DNA of 64,000 bases from Prevotella sp. UBA2756 (GTDB lineage Bacteria; Bacteroidota; Bacteroidia; Bacteroidales; Bacteroidaceae). The position numbers were made by a program, and so were the translations under genes. Location of the stretch: the NCBI GenBank assembly GCA_002353205.1, contig DEJE01000014.1:63749-127748 (forward strand). Direction: 5' to 3'. How positions within the stretch are numbered: position 1 is the stretch's first letter; each line of letters opens with the position of its first letter. The notes below the pieces were generated by a model that saw nothing but the letters and a program-made list of their open reading frames with translations, ran no database searches and was not told the DNA's origin. Below, piece by piece: positions 52,745 through 59,903 of the stretch.

Positions 52745-53641
52745 TTATTGGTTGTGCTTCAACATGTCCAGACCGTCCAGGATGCGCTTCAGGTCGGCCT
52801 CGTCCTTGAAGGGGATGCTGATCTTACCGTTGCCCTTGGCCGAGCAGCTCATCTCCACGCGTGTCTGCAGCACGTCGCTCAGTCGTGTGCGCAGGGCATC
52901 GATATGTTCGGGCAGCTGCGACTTGCCGGCAATCTTCTTCCGTCCCACCAGCACGTCCTCGCCGTTCTTCAGCTGTTTCACTACCTCTTCCACCTTGCGC
53001 ACGGAATAGGCATTCTTCTGTATCTCCTTGAACAGCGTGATCTGCTGCGCCGGACTGTCGAGCGAGAGCAGCGCACGCGCGTGTCCCATATCGATTTCTT
53101 TGTTCTGAAGGGCCATCTGCACCTGTGCGGGTAACTTCAGCAGTCGCAGGTAGTTGGTCACTGCCGTGCGGCTCTTGCCCACGCGTTCGGCCACGCGTTC
53201 CTGCGTCATGCTGGTTGTCTCCATCAGATGTTGGTAGGCCAGTGCTATCTCGATGGCGTTGAGGTCCTCGCGCTGGATGTTCTCCACGAGGGCCATCTCC
53301 ATCACCTCCTCGTCGTTGATGGTGCGTATGTAGGCGGGCAGCGATGTCAGACCGGCCATCATCGATGCGCGCCAGCGGCGCTCGCCGGCGATGATCTGGA
53401 AACGATGCTCGCCCGTCTGCCGCAGCGTGATGGGCACCACGATGCCTATCTCGCGGATGCTCTGTGCCAGTTCCTGCAGGGCGGCCTCGTCGAATTCGCG
53501 CCGCGGCTGGTTGGGATTGGCTTCTATCTGGTCGATGGGGATCTCGTTGATGGTCGACGACCCCTGCGTCTTAACGTCCTCGGTAGAGATGAGCGCGTCG
53601 AGTCCTCTGCCCAGTGCACTATATTTCTTCTTTACTGCCAT
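52745..53641 (-). CDS. parB: Chromosome-partitioning protein ParB
   Basis: CTPase clamp that loads at parS and recruits SMC and ParA. 298 residues. N-terminal ParB/sulfiredoxin-like domain with IEANPNQPRREFDEAALQEL and EHRFQIIAGERRWRASMMAG (the GERRWRA motif binds CTP). Helix-turn-helix (about 125-190) with TQERVAERVGKSRTAVTNYL. A C-terminal dimerisation segment ends FKDEADLKRILDGLD. It starts 8 nt after parA. I saw no perfect parS site nearby. Confidence 0.96.
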   Translation of the reverse strand: MAVKKKYSALGRGLDALISTEDVKTQGSSTINEIPIDQIEANPNQPRREFDEAALQELAQSIREIGIVVPITLRQTGEHRFQIIAGERRWRASMMAGLTSLPAYIRTINDEEVMEMALVENIQREDLNAIEIALAYQHLMETTSMTQERVAERVGKSRTAVTNYLRLLKLPAQVQMALQNKEIDMGHARALLSLDSPAQQITLFKEIQKNAYSVRKVEEVVKQLKNGEDVLVGRKKIAGKSQLPEHIDALRTRLSDVLQTRVEMSCSAKGNGKISIPFKDEADLKRILDGLDMLKHNQ

Positions 53642-53649
53642 GATTCTGT

Positions 53650-54414
53650 TCAGTTGTTCTTTTTGATAATCTCCTTCGCCAGCGACAGGTGGTTCTTCGC
53701 TCCTGTGGAGTCGGCGTCGTAGAGGATGACGGGCAGGCCGTGGCTCGGGCTTTCCGACAGCTTCACGTTGCGCTGGATGACGGTCTTGAAGACCAGTTCC
53801 TGGAAGTGGCGCTTCACCTCGTCGTAGATTTGGTTGGCCAGTCGCAGGCGCGAGTCGTACATCGTCAGCAGGAAACCTTCAATCTCGAGCTTCGGGTTCA
53901 GGCGGCTCTTGATGATCTTGATGGTGTTGAGCAGTTTGCTGATGCCCTCGAGCGCGAAGTATTCGCACTGCACGGGGATGATGACCGAGTCGGCAGCCGT
54001 CAGCGCGTTGACGGTGATCAGTCCGAGCGAGGGTGAACAGTCAATCAGTATATAGTCGTATTCTTTCTTTATCGGCTCAAGCAGGTTCTTCAGCACCTGC
54101 TCGCGGTTGTCCATCTCCAGCATTTCTATCTCGGCACCCACCAGGTTGACGTGGCTTGGGATGATGTCGAGGCCTTCGATGTCGGTGGTGTACATCGCGT
54201 CGCGGATGTCGGCGTGGTCGATGATACATTCATAGATGGAGCAGTCGATGGTGCTGATGTCTACGCCCAGACCACTCGAGGCGTTGGCCTGCGGGTCGGC
54301 ATCGATGACGAGCACCGTCTTCTCCAACGTGGCCAGCGAGGCAGCCAGATTGATGGTTGTCGTGGTCTTTCCCACGCCACCTTTCTGGTTGGCCAAAGCT
54401 ATTATTTTTCCCAT
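53650..54414 (-). CDS. parA: Chromosome-partitioning ATPase ParA
   Basis: Deviant-Walker ATPase that segregates origins with ParB. 254 residues. Walker A AIANQKGGVGKTTTTINLAA at the N-terminus carries the signature Lys. Walker A-prime is VLVIDADPQANAS, and Walker B is YDYILIDCSPSLGLITVNAL. First gene of the minus-strand par-DUF5683-mltD-rel cluster. TAACTTTG at 54491-54498 is its likely -7 element, 76 nt upstream. Confidence 0.97.
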   Translation of the reverse strand: MGKIIALANQKGGVGKTTTTINLAASLATLEKTVLVIDADPQANASSGLGVDISTIDCSIYECIIDHADIRDAMYTTDIEGLDIIPSHVNLVGAEIEMLEMDNREQVLKNLLEPIKKEYDYILIDCSPSLGLITVNALTAADSVIIPVQCEYFALEGISKLLNTIKIIKSRLNPKLEIEGFLLTMYDSRLRLANQIYDEVKRHFQELVFKTVIQRNVKLSESPSHGLPVILYDADSTGAKNHLSLAKEIIKKNN

Positions 54415-54490
54415 AAAAGTGTTCTTTTTTCTACTCTTGTATAGCCTTCCCGGGCATCATATCGGCCTGGGTTGAGCATGAAATTGACTG

Positions 54491-54498
54491 CAAAGTTA
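54491..54498 (-). promoter_or_regulatory. -7 promoter element (TAACTTTG) of the parA cluster
   Basis: TAACTTTG on the minus strand in the parA/surE divergent region, 76 nt before the parA ATG. Confidence 0.62.
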
Positions 54499-54540
54499 CA
54501 TATTTTATGCGAGAAACATTCTATTTCCAACCATTTTTAG

Positions 54541-54548
54541 TAAATTTG
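54541..54548 (+). promoter_or_regulatory. -7 promoter element (TAAATTTG) of surE-lpxB
   Basis: TAAATTTG on the plus strand, 21 nt before the surE ATG at 54570. Confidence 0.65.
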
Positions 54549-54569
54549 CAGCCAAATTACGCATATTTT

Positions 54570-55340
54570 ATGAAAAATAACAGACCTTTGATTCTCATCG
54601 CCAACGACGACGGCTACCAAGCTCGCGGCATCAATATCCTCATCGACATGGTGCGCGACCTCGGCGACCTGCTCGTCTGTGCTCCCGAAGGGCCGCGCTC
54701 AGGGTTCTCGTGCGCCTTCACTGCCGCCGATCCCCTCACGCTCACCCTGCGTCACGAGGAGCCGGGCCTGCAGGTTTGGTCGTCGAACGGCACGCCCGTC
54801 GACTGCGTGAAGCTGGCGCTCAACCAGTTCTGCACCGAGCGGCAGCCCGACCTCGTCATCGGAGGCATCAACCACGGCGATAATGGATCGGTCAACACCC
54901 ACTACTCGGGCACCATGGGCGTCACCCTTGAGGGCTGCATGAAATACATTCCCTCGGTGGCCTTCTCCGTGAGCGACCACCGCGCCGACGCCGAGATAGA
55001 GCCTTGCCGCCCACTGGTGCGTGCCATCACGCAGCGCCTGCTCCGCGACGGACTGCCCAAAGGAGTGTGCCTGAACGTCAACTTCCCGCTCTGTATGCCG
55101 TGGAAGGGCGTGCGTGTGTGCCGCATGGCCTACGGTACGTGGGGCAACGAGTGTGTCAAGCAGCACCATCCGCGTGGCTACGACTATTTCTGGATGGTGG
55201 GCGAATACACCAACGACGAGCCGGAGGCTGACGACACCGACAACTGGGCGCTCACCCACGGTTATGTGGCCATCACGCCCACGCGAATCGACGTCACCGA
55301 CTACGCCATGCTCGAAGAGATGAAATCGTGGAACCTTTAG
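54570..55340 (+). CDS. surE: 5'/3'-nucleotidase SurE
   Basis: Metal-dependent nucleoside-monophosphate phosphatase. 256 residues from MKNNRPLILIANDDGYQARG. Motifs: the N-terminal Asp-Asp metal site NDDG, VCAPEGPRSGFSCAFT, and GGINHGDNGSVNTHYSGTMG with a metal-binding Asn. I start at 54570 because a promoter ends just upstream, which excludes the in-frame ATG at 54507. lpxB follows 16 nt later, a pairing common in Bacteroidales. Confidence 0.95.
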   Translation: MKNNRPLILIANDDGYQARGINILIDMVRDLGDLLVCAPEGPRSGFSCAFTAADPLTLTLRHEEPGLQVWSSNGTPVDCVKLALNQFCTERQPDLVIGGINHGDNGSVNTHYSGTMGVTLEGCMKYIPSVAFSVSDHRADAEIEPCRPLVRAITQRLLRDGLPKGVCLNVNFPLCMPWKGVRVCRMAYGTWGNECVKQHHPRGYDYFWMVGEYTNDEPEADDTDNWALTHGYVAITPTRIDVTDYAMLEEMKSWNL

Positions 55341-55356
55341 GCTGAACATTCAGAAC

Positions 55357-56529
55357 ATGAAATACTACCTCATCGTTGGCGAAGCCAGTGGAGACCTGCA
55401 CGCATCTCAGTTGATGCGAGCTTTGAAAAATCATGACAAAACGGCCTCTTTTCGTTTCTTCGGCGGCGACCTTATGGCGGCCGAAGGAGGCACCCTTGTC
55501 AGGCACTACCGTCAGTTGGCCTACATGGGATTCATCCCCGTGCTGCTCCACCTGCCCACCATCTTCCGCAACATGGCTTTCTGCAAGGACGATATACGTC
55601 AGTGGCAGCCGGATGTCGTGATTTTAGTGGACTATCCAGGTTTCAATCTGAACATTGCCAAGTATGTGCATGCGAAGACCCATATCCCCGTCTATTACTA
55701 CATCGCGCCGAAGATATGGGCATGGAAGGAGTACCGCATCAAGAACATCCGGCGCGATGTGGACGAGCTCTTCTCTATCCTTCCGTTTGAGATTGAATTT
55801 TTTGAACAAAAACATCACTATCCCATCCACTACGTAGGCAACCCGACAGCCGACGAAGTGCGACAATACCTTGCCGCTCATCCGCTCTCACAACAGCATG
55901 CCGACGGCTGCAGTCTGCCCCCAAAAGGCGAAGGAAAGCCTGTCATCGCACTGCTCGCAGGGTCGCGCCGACAGGAGATCAGCGACAACCTGCCCGCAAT
56001 GATCGAGGCCACGCGCCACCTCACCGACCGCTACCGGCTGGTCCTCGCCGGCGCACCCTCGATAGAAGAGGACTATTACAGGTCGTTCATCGGGTCGGCC
56101 GACGTGCAACTGGTTCAGAACCAGACCTATCCGTTGCTGGCACGCGCCCATGCCGCCATCGTCACCAGCGGCACGGCAACGCTCGAGACGGCCCTTTTCG
56201 GCGTGCCGCAGGTGGTTTGCTACCGCACTGCCCTCCCCCGGTTCATCGGCTTCATGCGCAAGAAGGTGCTCAAGGTGCCCTTCGTGTCGCTCGTCAACCT
56301 CATTGCCGACCGCGAAGTGGTGCGCGAACTGGTGGCCGACACGTTCTCGGTCGACAACATACGCGCCGAACTGCACCGCATCCTCGAAGGTCCCGACCGG
56401 CAGCAGATGCTTGCTGGCTACGACGACATACGGCAACGGCTGGGCGATGCCGAAACCTCCGACAACGCCGCACGCCTGATGTGCAGCCTGCTCACCGATG
56501 AGCATCGCTCCACCCGACAAAACGGTTGA
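55357..56529 (+). CDS. lpxB: Lipid-A-disaccharide synthase
   Basis: GT19 enzyme joining UDP-2,3-diacylglucosamine and lipid X, a membrane-associated step of lipid A synthesis. 390 residues. Signatures: YYLIVGEASGDLHASQLM at the start, RFFGGDLMAAEGG, PVYYYIAPKIWAWKEYR, IALLAGSRRQEISDNLPAM, and the donor-binding region AIVTSGTATLETALFGVPQV. The C-terminal region continues the GT-B fold. Cotranscribed with surE. Confidence 0.97.
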   Translation: MKYYLIVGEASGDLHASQLMRALKNHDKTASFRFFGGDLMAAEGGTLVRHYRQLAYMGFIPVLLHLPTIFRNMAFCKDDIRQWQPDVVILVDYPGFNLNIAKYVHAKTHIPVYYYIAPKIWAWKEYRIKNIRRDVDELFSILPFEIEFFEQKHHYPIHYVGNPTADEVRQYLAAHPLSQQHADGCSLPPKGEGKPVIALLAGSRRQEISDNLPAMIEATRHLTDRYRLVLAGAPSIEEDYYRSFIGSADVQLVQNQTYPLLARAHAAIVTSGTATLETALFGVPQVVCYRTALPRFIGFMRKKVLKVPFVSLVNLIADREVVRELVADTFSVDNIRAELHRILEGPDRQQMLAGYDDIRQRLGDAETSDNAARLMCSLLTDEHRSTRQNG

Positions 56530-56621
56530 TCCTCCTTTCGTTTCGTTTTTGAAAAAACGTGGCGCGTTGGTTCATAACTCACACCACCGCACCTCCGTAC
56601 CTCGTACCTCGCACGACAAGT

Positions 56622-56969
56622 CTACGTCAGGTAGTCGAGCTGCTTCTTCAGCTCCTTCAGCTCGTCGCGCACCTTGATGAGCCCCTCCATCACGCGGGCG
56701 TTCTTGTCGACACCTTCCTTGTTCTCGCGCAGCATCTTCTTTGCTGCGGCCAACTTGAAGCCGCGCACCTTCACCAAGTTGTACACCGCGCGAATATTCT
56801 CAATGTCTTTTTCAGTATACTGGCGCACGTTGTTGCCCGTGGTCTTCGGCTTGATGAGGGGGATTTCCTTCTCCCAGAAACGCAGGTTGCTCTCCGAGAC
56901 GCCCACCATCTCGGCCACCTCCTTGATGGAGTAGTACAGTTTGAGGTTCTTATCGGTGTTCAGTGCCAT
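56622..56969 (-). CDS. MerR-family transcriptional regulator
   Basis: 115 residues. N-terminal winged helix-turn-helix YYSIKEVAEMVGVSESNLRF, then WEKEIPLIKPKTTGNNVRQY and TEKDIENIRAVYNLVKVRGF, followed by a coiled-coil helix to the C-terminus (LKELKKQLDYL). No ligand-binding Cys residues or effector domain are present, so it belongs to the short MerR-like type found in Bacteroidetes. Targets unknown. A -7 element lies 24 nt upstream. The frame stays open beyond 56969, but family homology and the promoter fix this start. Confidence 0.9.
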   Translation of the reverse strand: MALNTDKNLKLYYSIKEVAEMVGVSESNLRFWEKEIPLIKPKTTGNNVRQYTEKDIENIRAVYNLVKVRGFKLAAAKKMLRENKEGVDKNARVMEGLIKVRDELKELKKQLDYLT

Positions 56970-56993
56970 AACGTTTGATTTATCTTTCGCCTG

Positions 56994-57001
56994 CAAATTT
57001 A
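56994..57001 (-). promoter_or_regulatory. -7 promoter element (TAAATTTG) of the MerR-type gene
   Basis: TAAATTTG on the minus strand, 24 nt before the ATG at 56969. Confidence 0.62.
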
Positions 57002-57085
57002 AATATTTTCTCCGACATGTACGAACATTTTGGTGAAATGTTTTACGTGTCTGCATCTTTTTTTTGCGAGCTTTTTCGCCGTGTG

Positions 57086-58390
57086 CTATCTCAGCCGCTG
57101 TTTGATCCAGAGCATCTGCCGCTGGTTGGTTTCCGTTGTCGTCCAGTGCTCGTTGATGGGTGTGACGAGCGATTCCTTCGGTGCCGTGATGAGGTTCCAC
57201 ACGATATAGCTGGTCGTCGGGGGGCAGACGTTGTCGTTGTAGCCCCAAGTCAGATAGGTGGGACAGCTGATGCGCCGTGCGAAGTTCACCACGTCGTAGT
57301 ACTGCATCGTCTTCACCTTCTCCGGCGTGAGCATCCGGTTCTCGCGGTTGAAGTGCGGATAGCCCCCGGCGCGGTTGTCCAGATAGCCGGCCATGTCGCT
57401 CAGGGCCGGATGATTGGCCACGCAGGCTGTGACGCGCGGGTCGAGAGCCGCCGTGATGAGCGCCAGGGCACCGCCCTGACTGCCCCCTTGCACGGCCACG
57501 TTGCGTCCGTCCCACTCGGGCATCGACGTCAGGTAGTCGATGGCTCGCACGCAAGCCACGTAGACATGCTTCATGTAGTAGTTGTCGCGGTCGTCGAGCC
57601 CGTTCTCCAAGTATCCGTTCTCGCCAGCGAAGGCAGCGCTGATTTCCTTGAACGACTCTTCCGTCAGCTCAGGATTCAGCCCGTGGATCTCCATCTCCAG
57701 GCGGATGAAGCCGTTCTTGGCATAATAGGTGTTGCGCATCGGCTCCTTGATGGTCTTGATGCCGGCGCCCGGCGGACAGAGCACCACGGGGCAACGGCGC
57801 TCGCTGCTGGCCCACTTCGGCACCGTCAGATAGCCGTAGACGCTGTGACGGCGGTCGGTACGGATTTTCAGCAGGTAGCAGTCGAAGTCGTCGGTGGTGT
57901 AGGCCTCCACCTTTTTCTTACTTACTTGTATGGGCGTGCGGCGCGCTTCTTCCAGGTTCTTCTTCCAGAAGTCGTCGAAGTCGGCAGGGTTCTGCGTGTA
58001 GGGCACGAGCTTCTCGGGCGAGAAGCCCACCTTCACGTGGTGCTCGTAGCGCGTCCCGTCGACGGTGGCCGACAGGCGCAGGTCGAGAAATCCCGGCTTC
58101 TTCAGCGTCCCCATGTTGATGGTGGCGCGTCCGTACTTCAGTTTTTCACTTCCCTTCTTCGTGGCGGGCATCATGTCGGGGCCTATCTCGTAGTCCACGG
58201 TGACGTTCTGCGGAATGCCATAGCGACAGAAGGTCACCTCCACCTTCGCCTGCTCGCCCGTCTGGTAGAGCCAGTCGGCATGGTCGGGCACGGTGAGCCA
58301 CAGGTAGTCGCTGCGATAGGGATAGTTCTCTGCGCGGGCTCCGGTGCTCAACAGCACCAGCCAGGCCGCAAGGGCGATGAGTTTCTTCAT
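57086..58390 (-). CDS. Acetyl-xylan esterase/cephalosporin-C-deacetylase-like alpha/beta hydrolase
   Basis: 434 residues from MKKLIALAAWLVLLSTGARA (signal peptide). An N-terminal beta-sandwich domain (about 20-125) precedes an AXE1-type alpha/beta hydrolase. Motifs: PVVLCPPGAGI, the nucleophile elbow AVQGGSQGGALALI (Ser about residue 275), Asp in YLTWGYNDNVCPPTTS and His in TPINEHWTTTE, giving a complete triad. It probably removes acetyl groups from dietary or cell-wall glycans in the periplasm. The substrate is uncertain. Confidence 0.92.
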   Translation of the reverse strand: MKKLIALAAWLVLLSTGARAENYPYRSDYLWLTVPDHADWLYQTGEQAKVEVTFCRYGIPQNVTVDYEIGPDMMPATKKGSEKLKYGRATINMGTLKKPGFLDLRLSATVDGTRYEHHVKVGFSPEKLVPYTQNPADFDDFWKKNLEEARRTPIQVSKKKVEAYTTDDFDCYLLKIRTDRRHSVYGYLTVPKWASSERRCPVVLCPPGAGIKTIKEPMRNTYYAKNGFIRLEMEIHGLNPELTEESFKEISAAFAGENGYLENGLDDRDNYYMKHVYVACVRAIDYLTSMPEWDGRNVAVQGGSQGGALALITAALDPRVTACVANHPALSDMAGYLDNRAGGYPHFNRENRMLTPEKVKTMQYYDVVNFARRISCPTYLTWGYNDNVCPPTTSYIVWNLITAPKESLVTPINEHWTTTETNQRQMLWIKQRLR

Positions 58391-58416
58391 TTTGATCAGA
58401 TAGTTTGTTTTGCTTG

Positions 58417-58424
58417 CAAATATA
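58417..58424 (-). promoter_or_regulatory. -7 promoter element (TATATTTG) of the esterase gene
   Basis: TATATTTG on the minus strand, 26 nt before the ATG at 58390. Confidence 0.62.
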
Positions 58425-58640
58425 CACAAAAATCCTGAAACAGAGCCGATTCCTTTCCAAAAAAATGCGAAACCGACGTCAGGGAAGCCCTCCTCAAGGC
58501 CTCCTCTTCTCCTCTTCCTTCATCAGACAGGCCGACAAGAAACAGGTGTCCATCTCTGTTTTGTCGCATTATCACGCCTTTGTCGCAACCAGTGGAAGCG
58601 AAACAGGCGGAAAAACGACGGGCGATGTCTCGGAACGTCA

Positions 58641-58648
58641 TATCTTTG
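58641..58648 (+). promoter_or_regulatory. -7 promoter element (TATCTTTG) of the lipoprotein gene
   Basis: TATCTTTG on the plus strand, 42 nt before the ATG at 58691. The divergent gap has no other gene. Confidence 0.6.
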
Positions 58649-58690
58649 CATCGTGAAAAAACAATCATAATGAACTAAAAAAACAACGAA

Positions 58691-59413
58691 ATGATGAAAA
58701 AAACAGCAAAGATGGCTCTCGTAGCCGCACTCATACTCGGTGGAACAACCATGTTGACCTCTTGCGAGAGGGATGTCAAAGCAGCCGTCGACGGACTGAT
58801 GAAGCCTGTCAACGACCAGCTGAAGCGGTGGGACGAGCAGACGAAGGCCGAACACCTGGCCAACCTCCAGAACTGGGTGCACAGCGAGACCGACGAAGAA
58901 GCCATCAAGAAGTTCGGCTACGAGAAGTGTTTCTCGGTGGTGCCGCTCACCGACCAGTACTGGAACGACTACAAGACGGTGGCCCTCAGCCCCAACGCCG
59001 ACAAGGCGAAACTCTGCGAGGTGCGGTCGCTGACCTATGTGTCGCGCGGCAGGGACGGCTATGCCATCCGCATCGGCTCGCTGATCTGCGACAAGCGCAT
59101 CGCCAACGACCTGCTCGCCATCTTCCGCTCGCTCTACGAGCAGAAATACGAGGTGCCCGACCTAAGCCCATGCTACGAATTTTCGTGGCAGCAGCTGATC
59201 AACAACAACAGCTCTTTCTGCTATTTCTACGACGAACATGAGCCCGAGGCGGCCGACCTGCTGCAGCAGCAGGGCCTCGTGGTGGTACTCAATCCTGCTT
59301 TCGCACCGGCCGACGGGCACGACAAGGCCGTGCAACTGTTCCGTCAGCACGGATTCACGTGGGGCGGCGACACGCCCAACGGACAGCGCTACCGCTTTGA
59401 ACGGCGGTTCTGA
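58691..59413 (+). CDS. Lipoprotein of unknown function
   Basis: A 240-residue lipoprotein: signal peptide AKMALVAALILGGTTMLTSC with lipobox LTSC (Cys about 25). The mature part starts with an amphipathic, coiled stretch (VKAAVDGLMKPVNDQLKRWD) and continues as a mixed alpha/beta domain with RSLTYVSRGRDGYAIRIGSL, SPCYEFSWQQLINNNSSFCY and AVQLFRQHGFTWGG. Four Cys occur in the mature chain besides the lipid anchor. I do not recognise the family. It has its own promoter and stands alone. Confidence 0.75.
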   Translation: MMKKTAKMALVAALILGGTTMLTSCERDVKAAVDGLMKPVNDQLKRWDEQTKAEHLANLQNWVHSETDEEAIKKFGYEKCFSVVPLTDQYWNDYKTVALSPNADKAKLCEVRSLTYVSRGRDGYAIRIGSLICDKRIANDLLAIFRSLYEQKYEVPDLSPCYEFSWQQLINNNSSFCYFYDEHEPEAADLLQQQGLVVVLNPAFAPADGHDKAVQLFRQHGFTWGGDTPNGQRYRFERRF

Positions 59414-59903
59414 CCCTGATGGCTTCCCGCTGTGGCGCTGAGTTGCCTTCGTTCGCTGCATCTCGGCGGCCATCGGCAGGTGCTGAATAATCCTTACGAA
59501 TTAACTTTCGTTATACAAAACTACGGGCACTTCTCTGATTTTAAAATCAGACGGCCGCATTTGAGCGATTCTCGCGAAAGTTGTAATGCGTTGGAAACGA
59601 GCGCCTTGTCTTTTCTTTACATTTCCATGACTTCCAAAATGGCCCATTCTGAACTCCAGAATGGGCCATTTTGCTTTGCAGAATGAGCCATTTCGGAGAG
59701 CAAAACGGCGCATTTTGAAGTGTAAGATGATTCATTTTGAAAATCGCGACGATTTTTTTCGCTTCCGCGAATGATTTTTCTGCCGAAACAGAGACATTCG
59801 TCTTCCTAGAATGAAAAAGTATTTTTCACGATTTTTCGGTCAATAATGTTTACAGGGCTGCTCGGTTTTGACGATGAAGTCACAGGGAGGACGATCTGTT
59901 ATG
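59414..59903. other. 490-bp gap dominated by the dispersed repeat
   Basis: The dispersed repeat at 59534-59812 fills most of it. No known gene or terminator of the standard type is visible; the repeat's own hairpins may serve that role for the two convergent genes. Confidence 0.65.
59534..59812 (-). repeat. 279-bp palindrome-rich dispersed repeat, copy B (inverted)
   Basis: Reverse complement of the element at 31366-31643. Shared landmarks: AGACGAAT, GATTTTCAAAATG 51 nt further in both copies, the AAAATGGCCCATTCTGGAG hairpin (here with the perfect partner AGAATGGGCCATTTT) and GTAAAGAAAAGACAAGG. A minus-strand frame (about 59713-59534) encodes AKWPILEFRMGHFG and NVKKRQGARFQ, matching copy A in register. 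Confidence 0.8.
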
